Shown here one piece after another: positions 24,767-33,283 of a stretch of 64,000 nucleotides of DNA; position 1 is the stretch's first letter, and every line of letters starts with the position of its first letter. The position numbers were made by a program, and so were the translations under genes. The DNA is from PMNU01 sp035480575 (lineage in GTDB: Bacteria > Patescibacteriota > Saccharimonadia > Saccharimonadales > UBA4665), in contig DATIHR010000005.1 of the NCBI GenBank assembly GCA_035480575.1, forward strand, positions 22,135-86,134. The letters run 5' to 3'. The notes beneath the pieces were generated by a model that saw only the letters and a list, made by a program, of their open reading frames with translations, was not told the DNA's origin and searched no databases.

Positions 24767-25021
24767 TTAGTCGGACTTGCTGGCGGCTAGCTTGCGGTAC
24801 GCGGCTACTAGGCCAAACGACACGGCTGCAAGGTAGGTCAGCCCGCTAACGCAGGTTTGAAGTATGTGGACGTGCATAGTAGCGACAAGATAGGTGCCGC
24901 TAGCAATGGTAAGCACAACGAGTGCACTCGACGTGCCTAGCTTTGCGCTGCTGGGCCGCAGGTAGGTGATGGTTGTGTAGATGAGGCTAATAGTTGCAGT
25001 GAGAATGTGAAACAGTAGCAT
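24767..25021 (-). CDS. Small membrane protein, 84 aa, three TM segments
   Basis: The open frame extends to 25135, but ATG 25021 fits better: it starts directly with a membrane helix (MLLFHILTATISLIY) and has a TATACT box 9 nt upstream. It ends 14 bp before the zinc-ribbon membrane protein on the same strand. Family not recognised. Confidence 0.6.
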   Translation of the reverse strand: MLLFHILTATISLIYTTITYLRPSSAKLGTSSALVVLTIASGTYLVATMHVHILQTCVSGLTYLAAVSFGLVAAYRKLAASKSD

Positions 25022-25090
25022 AATGTTTTTAGTATACACTACGGTTGATTGGTCTTCGTTCTTGACTCTGTTGCTCCGAATCACTCCTCC

Positions 25091-25195
25091 GTCATCCCGG
25101 ACTAAACCCCGAATCTCATCCCCGCACCGGATCAAGTCCGACGTAAACTCCGGCGGGGATCCACCCCCCCGTCATCCCGGACTCGACCCGGAATC
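25091..25195. repeat. REP-like palindromic repeats
   Basis: GTCATCCCGGACT occurs at 25091-25103 and 25171-25183, 80 bp apart, and CGGATCAAGTCCG (25128-25140) is an inverted relative. This is the widespread bacterial REP-type element (CGGACTTGATCCG core), found in the gene-free region behind the small membrane protein. Confidence 0.65.
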
Positions 25196-25199
25196 CAGT

Positions 25200-25737
25200 A
25201 GAAAAGAAAAAAGTCCTTATATATTTACGCTTGCAAACCTGATGCTTTTTCTTTCATCACCTCTACTTCTGTTTTCGTTAGTAGCCCTAATGTTCCTTTT
25301 TGTACCGACAAAAAGTAACCAAAAAGCTCTCGGTACGGGGTCACCTCCTTGACTGCTTCCAGAATACTTGGCCGGCGCGGCAAGAACTCCCTCCGCTTTG
25401 CTCCGGTCGGCCTCTCCCTTTTGATCGAGGATGATTCCTGGGCACACTTGCCGCTTGATTCCGTCCAAGTATCCCTGCAGCAATCAGGGAGGTGCCGATG
25501 CACCGACCTACGGCTGCAAATGGGTGCGTGGGGCTAACGACTGGCGAGCGTTTGATCCTGACTTCTAACTGACTCAAACCGTAGCGGAGCCGGAAAGAAT
25601 TAAAAAAGACTGAAACAAAAGACAAATAATATACCTTCGCTCCTTGCAGGCTTTTTTAATTCTTTACCGCGCGTGAGCGGTCAGTTAGAAGTCAGGATCA
25701 AAAGAGCGGCGGCCCTGTACTGGGGGCGGGACGAGTT
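25200..25737. other. Gene-free, structured region containing nested inverted repeats
   Basis: No ORF here has a credible start, family signature or ribosome-binding site. The outer inverted repeat 25551-25573/25680-25702 is perfect over 23 bp and encloses a perfect 15-bp inverted repeat 25594-25608/25651-25665 (A/T-rich). Near 25299-25337, GTACCGACAAAAAG and CTCGGTAC form another potential hairpin. Lies downstream of cyoE. Could be a MITE-like element, a structured RNA or a decayed gene. Confidence 0.5.
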
Positions 25738-26601
25738 CTATGGTAATAACGAATTGAGTGACAGCATAACCGACAATCCCAGCAGTACATACAGCGAAAA
25801 TCCGAATAGTTTGCGGGCCCACCGTTTGGTGTCGGGAGCGTTAAAGCCTTGTATGCTGCGCCACAACCACCAGGCGCTTAAGCCTACCATAACAACTGCA
25901 AAGACAAACCCGGTAACACCGGCAACAGTTAGCGCTGCTACGGCCGCAATGTAGGCCGCTATATAAAACAGCATGTGTATTTTGGCACGGCGAACGCCAC
26001 GGGCTATGGGTAGTACCGGAATATGTGCTGCCGCATAATCGTCCTGCCGAAACATGGCAATGGCGTAAAAATGCGGCATTTGCCAAATGACCATTACGGC
26101 AAACAACAGGAGTGCTCCGGCATCAAACGCGCCGGCAGCGGCCGTATAGCCGGCGGCAATAGGCGTGGCGCCAGATATGCTGCCAATAAGGGTGGCGTAC
26201 GTAGTGTGTCGTTTGGACCATGTATAGATCAGTACGTAATCGAGAAAGCCGATGAGCCCAATAATAACTGTTGGCGTGTTGGTGCCGAGTACAAGGACCG
26301 TAAAGCCGAGTACGGCCAGCACGGCAGCAAAAATAAGTGCGTCTCGTGGGTGTATCGCGCCGGTTACTAAGGGGCGTTTTTTGGTGCGCGCCATTTTTGC
26401 GTCTATGTCGCGGTCGTAATAGTTGTTAATAACGCACCCTGCGCCAATAACCAGCGCGGTGCCCACAAGTACCGATACGAACGACAACCACGCTATGTTA
26501 CCACCAGCGGCCACTAAAAATCCTGCGGCTGCTGTAAGGAGATTGCCGTAAATAATACCGGGTTTGGTGAGCCTATAATAGGCCTTGAGCGTTGTACGCA
26601 T
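25738..26601 (-). CDS. cyoE: Heme O synthase (protoheme IX farnesyltransferase)
   Basis: 287 aa from ATG 26601 (AAGGAAG ribosome-binding site). A UbiA-family membrane prenyltransferase with the first Asp-rich motif NNYYDRDIDAKMARTKKRPL and the second in YTWSKRH-type context. About nine membrane helices. Converts heme B to heme O for the oxidase encoded divergently by cyoABCD. The C-terminus runs into the repeat-rich region. Confidence 0.93.
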   Translation of the reverse strand: MRTTLKAYYRLTKPGIIYGNLLTAAAGFLVAAGGNIAWLSFVSVLVGTALVIGAGCVINNYYDRDIDAKMARTKKRPLVTGAIHPRDALIFAAVLAVLGFTVLVLGTNTPTVIIGLIGFLDYVLIYTWSKRHTTYATLIGSISGATPIAAGYTAAAGAFDAGALLLFAVMVIWQMPHFYAIAMFRQDDYAAAHIPVLPIARGVRRAKIHMLFYIAAYIAAVAALTVAGVTGFVFAVVMVGLSAWWLWRSIQGFNAPDTKRWARKLFGFSLYVLLGLSVMLSLNSLLP

Positions 26602-26683
26602 CTTCCTTGCAGCATAGCATAACCGCTGCCTGCTCAGGATCGCCATGGTATAGTATGTATGTGATTACACGACTAAGGTCCTG

Positions 26684-27598
26684 ATGACAAAAAACAAAAA
26701 AAAGACCAGCATAAGTAGCATTGTCGGGCGCATTATCTTGGGCTTATCCGCGCTAACTCTATTGATTACGATTTTGCTGCACGGCAATAATATTGCTCTT
26801 ATACATACAAAAGGTCTGATTGCCCACGAACAACTCAACCTTATGTATTTGACGGTGGGCATTATGCTCATACTGGCGATACCTGCACTCTTTTTGGTGT
26901 ATTTTATTGCTTGGAAATACCGGGAGTCGAATACGAAAGCTGCGCACGAGCCGAATGCGCGTTATGGCCGGCGGCTTGACGTTGCTGTGTGGTCGGTGCC
27001 GGTGTTGTTTGCCATTGTGTTGGCCTGTATTATGTGGCCGGCAACTCACCGGCTGGACCCCACAAAGACGGTCGCAGCCGATGCGAAACCCCTGACCATT
27101 CAGGTAGTGTCGCTGCGCTGGAAGTGGTTGTTTATATATCCTGACCAGCACATCGCGACGGTTAATTTTGTGCAGATTCCAGTAGATACGCCGGTTACAT
27201 TCGAGCTAACCGCCGACGAAGCGCCCATGAGCTCGTTTTGGATCCCGAACCTTGGCGGCATGCTGTACACCATGACGGGGCATGAAAATCGGCTTAACCT
27301 TATAGCCGATATGCCGGGCGATTACACGGGTAGCTCTGGTGAGATAAACGGCGCTGGTTTTGCCGGCATGAAATTTACGGCGCGCGCCAGCTCGCAGGTT
27401 GCGTTCGACGAATGGGTCGACTCGGTCAAAGAATCGCCCGACAGATTGGGCGCGGTGCAATACGAAGCATTAGTACAGCCAAGCGAGAACAACCAACCGG
27501 CCTTCTACAGCGACTATGTCGACAACCTGTATGATAAAGTACTTATGAAATACATGGCGCCCGGCGACGAGTCCATGGACCATGGGGCACACCACTAA
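26684..27598 (+). CDS. cyoA: Quinol oxidase subunit II
   Basis: 304 aa. Two N-terminal membrane helices beyond a basic start, then a cupredoxin-fold domain (LRWKWLFIYPDQHIATVNFVQIP ... FWIPNLGGMLYTMTGHENRLNL). It lacks the Cys/His CuA ligands, as expected for a quinol rather than cytochrome c oxidase. AAGGTC ribosome-binding site. The stop overlaps the cyoB start (TAATG). The promoter (TATAGT near 26651) lies in the short gap to divergent cyoE. Confidence 0.93.
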   Translation: MTKNKKKTSISSIVGRIILGLSALTLLITILLHGNNIALIHTKGLIAHEQLNLMYLTVGIMLILAIPALFLVYFIAWKYRESNTKAAHEPNARYGRRLDVAVWSVPVLFAIVLACIMWPATHRLDPTKTVAADAKPLTIQVVSLRWKWLFIYPDQHIATVNFVQIPVDTPVTFELTADEAPMSSFWIPNLGGMLYTMTGHENRLNLIADMPGDYTGSSGEINGAGFAGMKFTARASSQVAFDEWVDSVKESPDRLGAVQYEALVQPSENNQPAFYSDYVDNLYDKVLMKYMAPGDESMDHGAHH

Positions 27599-29685
27599 TG
27601 AAAGAACTACTACTCGGTAAACTAGACGCGCACGCACTGCCGCACGAATGGTTTACCATTGGCGGTTCGGTCGCATTTGTGTTGCTCGCGTTGTTTGCAG
27701 TTGCAGTGCTTACCTATACAAAGCGCTGGAAGTGGTTATGGAACGAATGGCTTACATCTGTTGACCCCAAAAGAATCGGCATAATGTACTTTTTGGTAGC
27801 TGGTTTTATGCTGCTGCGCGGGGGCCTAGACGCCATTATGATTTGGCTGCAGCAAGCGCTATCGTCTGGCGCGTCCCACGGATACTTGACGGCCGATCAC
27901 TTCCAACAAATATTCACAGCCCACGGCAACATTATGGTGTTCTTTGTAGCTATGGGCTTTGTGTTTGGCCTTATAAACTACATTGTGCCACTGCAAATTG
28001 GCGCCCGCGACCTGGCATCGCCCTTCCTAAATACGCTAGGGTTCTGGCTGTATGTGGGCGGCGTCATTATGGTTAACATGTTCTTTTTGCTGGGCGGCGA
28101 ATATGCTGCAACGGGCTGGCTAGCCATCGCACCTTTGAGCGAGGCGCAGTTTAGTCCCGGAGTGGGCGTGGATTACTGGATATGGAGTTTGCAGATATCC
28201 GGTATTGGTACCACGCTGGGCGGTATTAATTTTATTATGACTATTCTTAAGATGCGCGCGCCTGGCATGACGTTATGGAAAATGCCGATGTTTACTTGGG
28301 GGTCCCTATGCAGCATGGTAATGGTTATTACTGTCTTTCCCCTGCTGACGGCAACACTGTTTTTGCTGTTTTTTGACCGGTACTTTGGCATGCACTTCTT
28401 TACGACTGGCTTTGGCGGTAATGCCATGATGTACACCAACCTTATCTGGATGTGGGGACATCCCGAGGTGTACATATTGGTGCTGCCGGCATTTGGCGTG
28501 TTCTCGGAGGTGGTTGCGACATTTAGCCGTAAGGCTATAGCAAGTTATGGTTCGCAGGTGTTGGGCATGATTGGCGTAACCTTATTTGCACTGTCGGTGT
28601 GGCTACACCATTTCTTTACCATGGGCGCCGGCGCAGACGTAAACGCGTTCTTTGGTGTTATGACCATGGTCATTGCTATACCGACATCGGTACTAGTGTT
28701 CGGCTGGATTGCGACCATGTACAAGGGGCGCATACGCTACACGACACCTATGCTGTGGTTCCTAGGGTTTATTGCCATATTTACCATAGGTGGCATGGCT
28801 GGTGTGGCCCTGGCGGTGCCGCCAGCTGACTTCCAGCTGCACAATAGTTTGTTCTTGGTGGCGCACTTCCATTCCAATGTTATTGGTGGCGTGCTGTTTG
28901 GCATTTTTGCCGGTATAAATTATTGGTTCCCTAAAATTACTGGTTTTAGGCTAAACGAACGCATTGGTCGCTACGCGTTTTGGTGCTGGATTGCTGGCTT
29001 TTGTATGGCATTTATACCTATGTACATATTGGGCATTATGGGGGCAACACGCCGGCTCGACCATTACGCAGCATCCACTGGCTGGCAGCCACTCTATATA
29101 CTGATGTTCCTTGGCGGTCTTGTCATTATGGCTGGTGTTGCCCTGCAAGTAGTACAAATTCTTGCCAGTGTCGTCCAAAAACGCCGGCTAGCCGATACAA
29201 CCGGCGACCCATGGGGTGGCCGCACTTTGGAATGGGCAACCGTTAGCCCGCCGCCGTTTTATAATTTTGCTACTATCCCTACGGTAACGACCCGCGACGC
29301 ATTCTACGAGGCAAAACAGCACGGCGGATTGCCTACAGCAAAATACGAAAGCATCCACATGCCCAAGAACACGGCCGCTGGTATATACATTGCCCTGTTC
29401 GCCTTTGCGGCATCATTTGCGTTCGTGTGGCACATTACGTGGTTGGCTATAGCAGGCCTAGTGGGCGTAATTATTACCGTTATTGTTCGTACCTTTGCTG
29501 AAGATACCGAGTACACCCTCACTGCCGCCGAGGTCGAAAAGCTAGAGGCGAGCCGTACCAAAAAACACGCTCCCACTGCTAGTGATGACGATGACGACAT
29601 GGGCCTATGGGACTTTATAAAAACGGTTGTAACCTGGGCGTTTGATGTTGTACGTAACCGAAGGTGGCGTTCCAATGGAAACTAA
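27598..29685 (+). CDS. cyoB: Quinol oxidase subunit I (heme-copper catalytic subunit)
   Basis: 695 aa. Visible are the HPEVYILVLPAFG motif (CuB His, crosslinked Tyr and the D-channel-end Glu), VWLHHFFTMGAG (two CuB His), HFHSNVIGG (heme ligands) and the D-channel entry LQIGARD. Aligning by eye on E. coli CyoB from the HH pair, the K-channel lysine position (IPTGVK) is leucine here (IPTSVL). Reduces O2 with quinol and pumps protons. Overlaps cyoA by 1 nt and cyoC by 11 nt. Confidence 0.95.
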   Translation: MKELLLGKLDAHALPHEWFTIGGSVAFVLLALFAVAVLTYTKRWKWLWNEWLTSVDPKRIGIMYFLVAGFMLLRGGLDAIMIWLQQALSSGASHGYLTADHFQQIFTAHGNIMVFFVAMGFVFGLINYIVPLQIGARDLASPFLNTLGFWLYVGGVIMVNMFFLLGGEYAATGWLAIAPLSEAQFSPGVGVDYWIWSLQISGIGTTLGGINFIMTILKMRAPGMTLWKMPMFTWGSLCSMVMVITVFPLLTATLFLLFFDRYFGMHFFTTGFGGNAMMYTNLIWMWGHPEVYILVLPAFGVFSEVVATFSRKAIASYGSQVLGMIGVTLFALSVWLHHFFTMGAGADVNAFFGVMTMVIAIPTSVLVFGWIATMYKGRIRYTTPMLWFLGFIAIFTIGGMAGVALAVPPADFQLHNSLFLVAHFHSNVIGGVLFGIFAGINYWFPKITGFRLNERIGRYAFWCWIAGFCMAFIPMYILGIMGATRRLDHYAASTGWQPLYILMFLGGLVIMAGVALQVVQILASVVQKRRLADTTGDPWGGRTLEWATVSPPPFYNFATIPTVTTRDAFYEAKQHGGLPTAKYESIHMPKNTAAGIYIALFAFAASFAFVWHITWLAIAGLVGVIITVIVRTFAEDTEYTLTAAEVEKLEASRTKKHAPTASDDDDDMGLWDFIKTVVTWAFDVVRNRRWRSNGN

Positions 29686-30271
29686 CGTGCAACAACACGA
29701 AGATCACGAAGCCGCAGCCCTAGACAAAGTAACCTTTGGGTTCTGGGTGTACCTTATGACCGACCTGCTCATGTTCTCGGTGTTGTTTGCGACATTTGCA
29801 GTGCTACGCAATAACGTCTATGGCGGTCCGGCACTACACGAGCTATTCAGTTTGCCGCAGGCACTGGCCGAAACGCTTATATTGCTTACCAGCAGCTTTA
29901 CCGCAGGTATTGGCATGCTGGCTGCTCGCCGCGGCAGTAAACGTCAGGTACTTGTGTGGTTTGGCATTACCTTTTTGCTGGGCCTGGCGTTCTTGGGGCT
30001 TGAGCTGAGGGAATTCGCCGAATTTATACAGGAGGGGCACACTTGGCGAAGCAGCGCCTCGCTATCGTCGTTCTTTACGTTGGTTGGCACGCACGGGCTA
30101 CACATTACCTTTGGCCTGCTTTGGATGGCTGTGACACTTGGTTTTATATGGAAACGCGGGCTGAGCGCACGCATGGTGGGCAAGCTGACACTGCTTAGTC
30201 TGTTCTGGCACTTTCTGGATATCGTGTGGATATTTATCTTTACGGTCGTGTATCTAATGGCATTTATATAA
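29675..30271 (+). CDS. cyoC: Quinol oxidase subunit III
   Basis: 198 aa from ATG 29675 with an AAGGTGG ribosome-binding site inside the end of cyoB. Five membrane helices. FGFWVYLMTDLLMFSVLFATFAVL and GTHGLHITFGLLWM are typical subunit III segments. Followed 2 nt later by the subunit IV gene. Confidence 0.93.
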   Translation: METNVQQHEDHEAAALDKVTFGFWVYLMTDLLMFSVLFATFAVLRNNVYGGPALHELFSLPQALAETLILLTSSFTAGIGMLAARRGSKRQVLVWFGITFLLGLAFLGLELREFAEFIQEGHTWRSSASLSSFFTLVGTHGLHITFGLLWMAVTLGFIWKRGLSARMVGKLTLLSLFWHFLDIVWIFIFTVVYLMAFI

Positions 30272-30273
30272 TT

Positions 30274-30969
30274 ATGAGCAAACAATTACAACCTACCAGC
30301 ACTACGCCAAAACCCCACCACGGGACACTGACATCGTATGTCGTTGGTTTTGTGCTATCGCTGCTTTTTACGCTCGTCCCGTACTATGCGGTAGTCCATA
30401 AATCGTTTACGCAAAATACGCTGCTACTAGCCATTATGGCGTTTGCGGTCGTACAGCTGGTTATCCAGGTGGTATTCTTTTTGCACCTCGGGCGCGAGCG
30501 TAAGCCGCGCTTTAACTTGTTTTTCCTTGTTTCCACCGTCGGTATTATCGTGTTTATCGTGACTGCTTCGGTCTGGATAATGCATAACTTGCATTACAAC
30601 ATGATGGGCACGCAAGTAACCGATAAAATAGCCGCCGACGAAGCTGTACACCAAGTAAACGGTGTGCAGGCCGGTACCTGCCCTGCTGGAACCGGGACAA
30701 GCTACAAGATTGAACTTAAAAATGACCAGCCAGCACCCAGCCACGTAGACGCGCATTTGTGCGATACGCTGATTATTGTTAACTTAGATGACGCTACCCG
30801 CCAAATAAACTTCGGCGAGCACGACCACCACGGCACCTATGCCGGCAACCCCGGCGAGGCAATCCGCCCGTACCGTTCCATGGCCTTTCGGTTGACCGAA
30901 CCAGGTACCTACAAATTCCACGACCACCTGGAAGACCGCATAACTGGCGATTTTACTGTTAGTCAGTAG
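30274..30969 (+). CDS. cyoD: Quinol oxidase subunit IV fused to a C-terminal cupredoxin-like domain
   Basis: 231 aa, about twice the normal CyoD length. Residues 18-108 contain the three-helix subunit IV (TLTSYVVGFVLSLLFTLVPYY ... VFFLHLGRE). Residues 140-231 form an extra beta-rich domain of cupredoxin type (SYKIELKN ... INFGEHDHHG ... EPGTYKFHDHLEDRITGDFTV). The usual Cu-site pattern YxFxCxxHxxxM is altered to YKFHDHLEDRI, while an HDHH cluster offers other ligands. It would face the outside, next to subunit II. Overlaps the convergent radical SAM gene by 11 bp. Confidence 0.85.
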   Translation: MSKQLQPTSTTPKPHHGTLTSYVVGFVLSLLFTLVPYYAVVHKSFTQNTLLLAIMAFAVVQLVIQVVFFLHLGRERKPRFNLFFLVSTVGIIVFIVTASVWIMHNLHYNMMGTQVTDKIAADEAVHQVNGVQAGTCPAGTGTSYKIELKNDQPAPSHVDAHLCDTLIIVNLDDATRQINFGEHDHHGTYAGNPGEAIRPYRSMAFRLTEPGTYKFHDHLEDRITGDFTVSQ

Positions 30970-32152
30970 CTGTTTCGGGCGTTTGTGCCTTAGCTGCATC
31001 GATAAGGTCGGCTAAGTGTTTATTTGCTCCGCGGATAAACACCTGTAAATCATTGCAATACACCGACGGATTAGCAAAACCGTTTTTGCGGCTGTAACGG
31101 TGGTCATACTGGCCGCCGCCGCAGACTGTTTTTATGGCGCACGCCTGGCATGTTTTGCCCAGGGCCGCCAGGCCTATTTGCCGAGCGCGAGTTGCGGGCA
31201 GGGCGAGTACGTCGTCCAGGCTGTGTTCGTACACATTCATGTCGGTCATTGGCGCTCCGGCGTATGTAATTTTCATAATGTCGTTTTGTTCGTACGTGCC
31301 GTCGCTTTCTACTACTACCACGGCAAGCGGTGACGTGCCGATTTGCTCGGATCGTGACATACGATCGGTCATCAGGGATACTAAGCTTCCGAACAAACGG
31401 ACCGACGGGTAGTCTGGGTCGGGCTGCGCTGCCCAATAGGTAAACGCGTCTAGCAGCCACTTGCCGGTAGCGGGCGCTGGGTGTTCTGGTGGAGATTCCC
31501 ACGTGGCGTGCCTCATTAAAAAGTCTATGAGTGGCGGCTTGAATTGTACGAGTGTGTCTAGCACTTTTTGGGGATTGCTAGTAGGGTCAACGGTGCAAAG
31601 TATACCGTTAAAGATAGACCGATAGCGTTCGCTGCCGAGGAGGTTTAGGTTGCGTGCGACAATATCGTATGTGCCACGGCCGTTTTTGAGTGGCCTTGCG
31701 GCGTCATTTACTTGTGCCGGGCCGTCCAAACTAACCCCTACCCTTACATTCTCTTCAAGCAATACGTCTAACATGCGTGGTGTTAATAAAACGCCGTTGG
31801 TTTGGACGCCTAATCTCATGTTTTTGCCTTCCGGCATAACGCTGCGCAAAATATGGCATGCCTGCCTGATGTACTGGGGGCCGTTCATAAGCGGTTCGCC
31901 GCCATGGAATATGGCTTGTATTCCCGGCATATCATGAGCCTCGACGTGTTCGGCCAGCCGTTCTGCGGTGCGCGTTAGGATTGGCAGCGTCATGCGGGCA
32001 GGCTTTGTCGCCCAACTTTGGTCGGCCGCTGTGTATATGTAGCAGCTGGGGCACGCCATGTTACAGTCGCTCTGTACTTTTAAGACGGCTTGATGAAACG
32101 GTACCGGGGCTGGAGTAGTGTTAGCTTCGACTAAGGGAGTTTGTTCTGACAT
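30959..32152 (-). CDS. Radical SAM/SPASM protein (anSME or RiPP-modifying type)
   Basis: 397 aa. The [4Fe-4S]-SAM motif CNMACPSCYIYTAADQSW (Cys30, Cys34, Cys37) has the CYxYxxxDQSW form seen in FxsB-like RiPP maturases and sulfatase-maturating enzymes. HGGEPLMNG and SLDGP follow. The C-terminal SPASM-type cysteines (GKTCQACAIKTVCGGG ... YCND) bind auxiliary clusters. No sulfatase gene is visible, and no obvious precursor peptide adjoins it. It lies between the cyo operon and a coiled-coil gene. Confidence 0.85.
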   Translation of the reverse strand: MSEQTPLVEANTTPAPVPFHQAVLKVQSDCNMACPSCYIYTAADQSWATKPARMTLPILTRTAERLAEHVEAHDMPGIQAIFHGGEPLMNGPQYIRQACHILRSVMPEGKNMRLGVQTNGVLLTPRMLDVLLEENVRVGVSLDGPAQVNDAARPLKNGRGTYDIVARNLNLLGSERYRSIFNGILCTVDPTSNPQKVLDTLVQFKPPLIDFLMRHATWESPPEHPAPATGKWLLDAFTYWAAQPDPDYPSVRLFGSLVSLMTDRMSRSEQIGTSPLAVVVVESDGTYEQNDIMKITYAGAPMTDMNVYEHSLDDVLALPATRARQIGLAALGKTCQACAIKTVCGGGQYDHRYSRKNGFANPSVYCNDLQVFIRGANKHLADLIDAAKAQTPETATD

Positions 32153-32183
32153 GCAACAAGAGTGGCGAGGCTAGTATTTCGTA

Positions 32184-32519
32184 TCATTCTAATTTGTAGT
32201 CAATTTTGGCGGCTAGTTCGTGGATCCACTTGTCTAGGCGGTCTAGCTGGTGCCCCATCACAAGGCGCTCGTCGTCGCTGATCTCTTGTTTTTTAAGCAT
32301 GCTATCAAGGTAGTCAAATATCCTGGAAATGTCTGCACGGATTTTCTGCTGTTCGGCTTCAACCCTATTAAACCGTTCGTCGACTTGTTGCATAAAAACT
32401 TGTAATAAAGATGTAACATCGGCAAACGATTCTTTTATTTCTTTACGTAACTCAGCATTACTCTTCTGGAGCTCTTTACGTAATTCGGTGATATCTTGCT
32501 TGGTGGCGGCTGTGCTCAT
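32184..32519 (-). CDS. Coiled-coil protein, 111 aa
   Basis: Heptad-rich throughout (ITELRKELQKSNAELRKEIKE ... VDERFNRVEAEQQKIRADISRIFDYLDSMLKKQ); likely an oligomerising helical protein with no membrane segment. TATAAT (32526-32531, read on minus) ends 6 nt before the ATG, with the same promoter-start segment as at 20543. Leaderless expression likely. Function unknown. Confidence 0.7.
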   Translation of the reverse strand: MSTAATKQDITELRKELQKSNAELRKEIKESFADVTSLLQVFMQQVDERFNRVEAEQQKIRADISRIFDYLDSMLKKQEISDDERLVMGHQLDRLDKWIHELAAKIDYKLE

Positions 32520-32569
32520 AGTTCAATTATAGTACACGTACCTCGTCGATTGTGCGAGCGGTCCCCAAC

Positions 32570-33235
32570 TTAATAATAACTTGTTGGGCTCAGGTGACTG
32601 GGGTCGATACGGTCCTCGTTGGGACCCCATGGCTTTAGCTGGTAGCCACTGCCAAACCGTGCTTGTGCGACAACGCCTAGTACGGCTAGGAGCGCTGTAA
32701 TAATCGACCAAAAGGCCGAGTCGTTGACTGCTACATGTGCCGACGCATAGCTAAAGGATTCTAGGTCGATCTGGCCAAAGAGTAGTAGTAGGCTGCTCAC
32801 TGTTAGTACACTGCCGACCATGGCAGTAATGAGCATAAGAAAGTACTTTGGTGCGTGCAGTTTGTGTGCCACAACACCTAAGCCAATGCCCAGGCCTATG
32901 CCGGTTAGCAGTGGCAGAATGCCGTATTGTGCGCCCAGCATGTACATAAAGCCGCTGCCAAGCCAGTAACCAAGTGCAGCGCACAGCACGATGACGCATA
33001 TTTCGTAGTATAGGTAGGCGAACACGGCAAAAGCGGCGCCCACAAGTATGCTAAAGGCGAGGTTGAGCAGGCTGCCTAAAAAGCCTGTGTTGGTTAGGTC
33101 ACTTATAATTGACCCACCCAGCGAAAGGCCGGTTAAAAAACCGGCGAGTGGAATAATAAGGCGGGCAATGCGATACCCTCCGGCTAGTAGCGCTAGTCCT
33201 ACCAAGGCGCATAATAATGCGTATAGTATTGTCAT
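32570..33235 (-). CDS. DUF4203/TMEM198-like membrane protein, 221 aa
   Basis: Seven predicted helices with glycine-rich packing motifs (GFLTGLSLGGSII, AALGYWLGSGFMYMLG, GIGLGIGLGVVAHK), as in DUF4203 proteins. AAGGGGG ribosome-binding site. Its promoter has TATAGT (33268-33273) with a perfect CRP-type palindrome centred 35.5 bp upstream of the end of the -10, located inside the end of the preceding gene. Function unknown. Confidence 0.75.
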   Translation of the reverse strand: MTILYALLCALVGLALLAGGYRIARLIIPLAGFLTGLSLGGSIISDLTNTGFLGSLLNLAFSILVGAAFAVFAYLYYEICVIVLCAALGYWLGSGFMYMLGAQYGILPLLTGIGLGIGLGVVAHKLHAPKYFLMLITAMVGSVLTVSSLLLLFGQIDLESFSYASAHVAVNDSAFWSIITALLAVLGVVAQARFGSGYQLKPWGPNEDRIDPSHLSPTSYY

Positions 33236-33283
33236 AACAGTGCCCCCTTCTCTAACATTGCCTCTCCACTATAGCGTGCTGTT

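Noticed and set aside
25217..25625. Three overlapping minus-strand ORFs of about 90 codons in the repeat region
   Set aside because: No consistent frame, no ribosome-binding site and a composition typical of translated palindromic repeats.
26651..26683. CRP-type site at the cyo promoter
   Set aside because: GTGATTACAC resembles a half-site, but the second half does not match TCAC and the spacing to the -10 is wrong.
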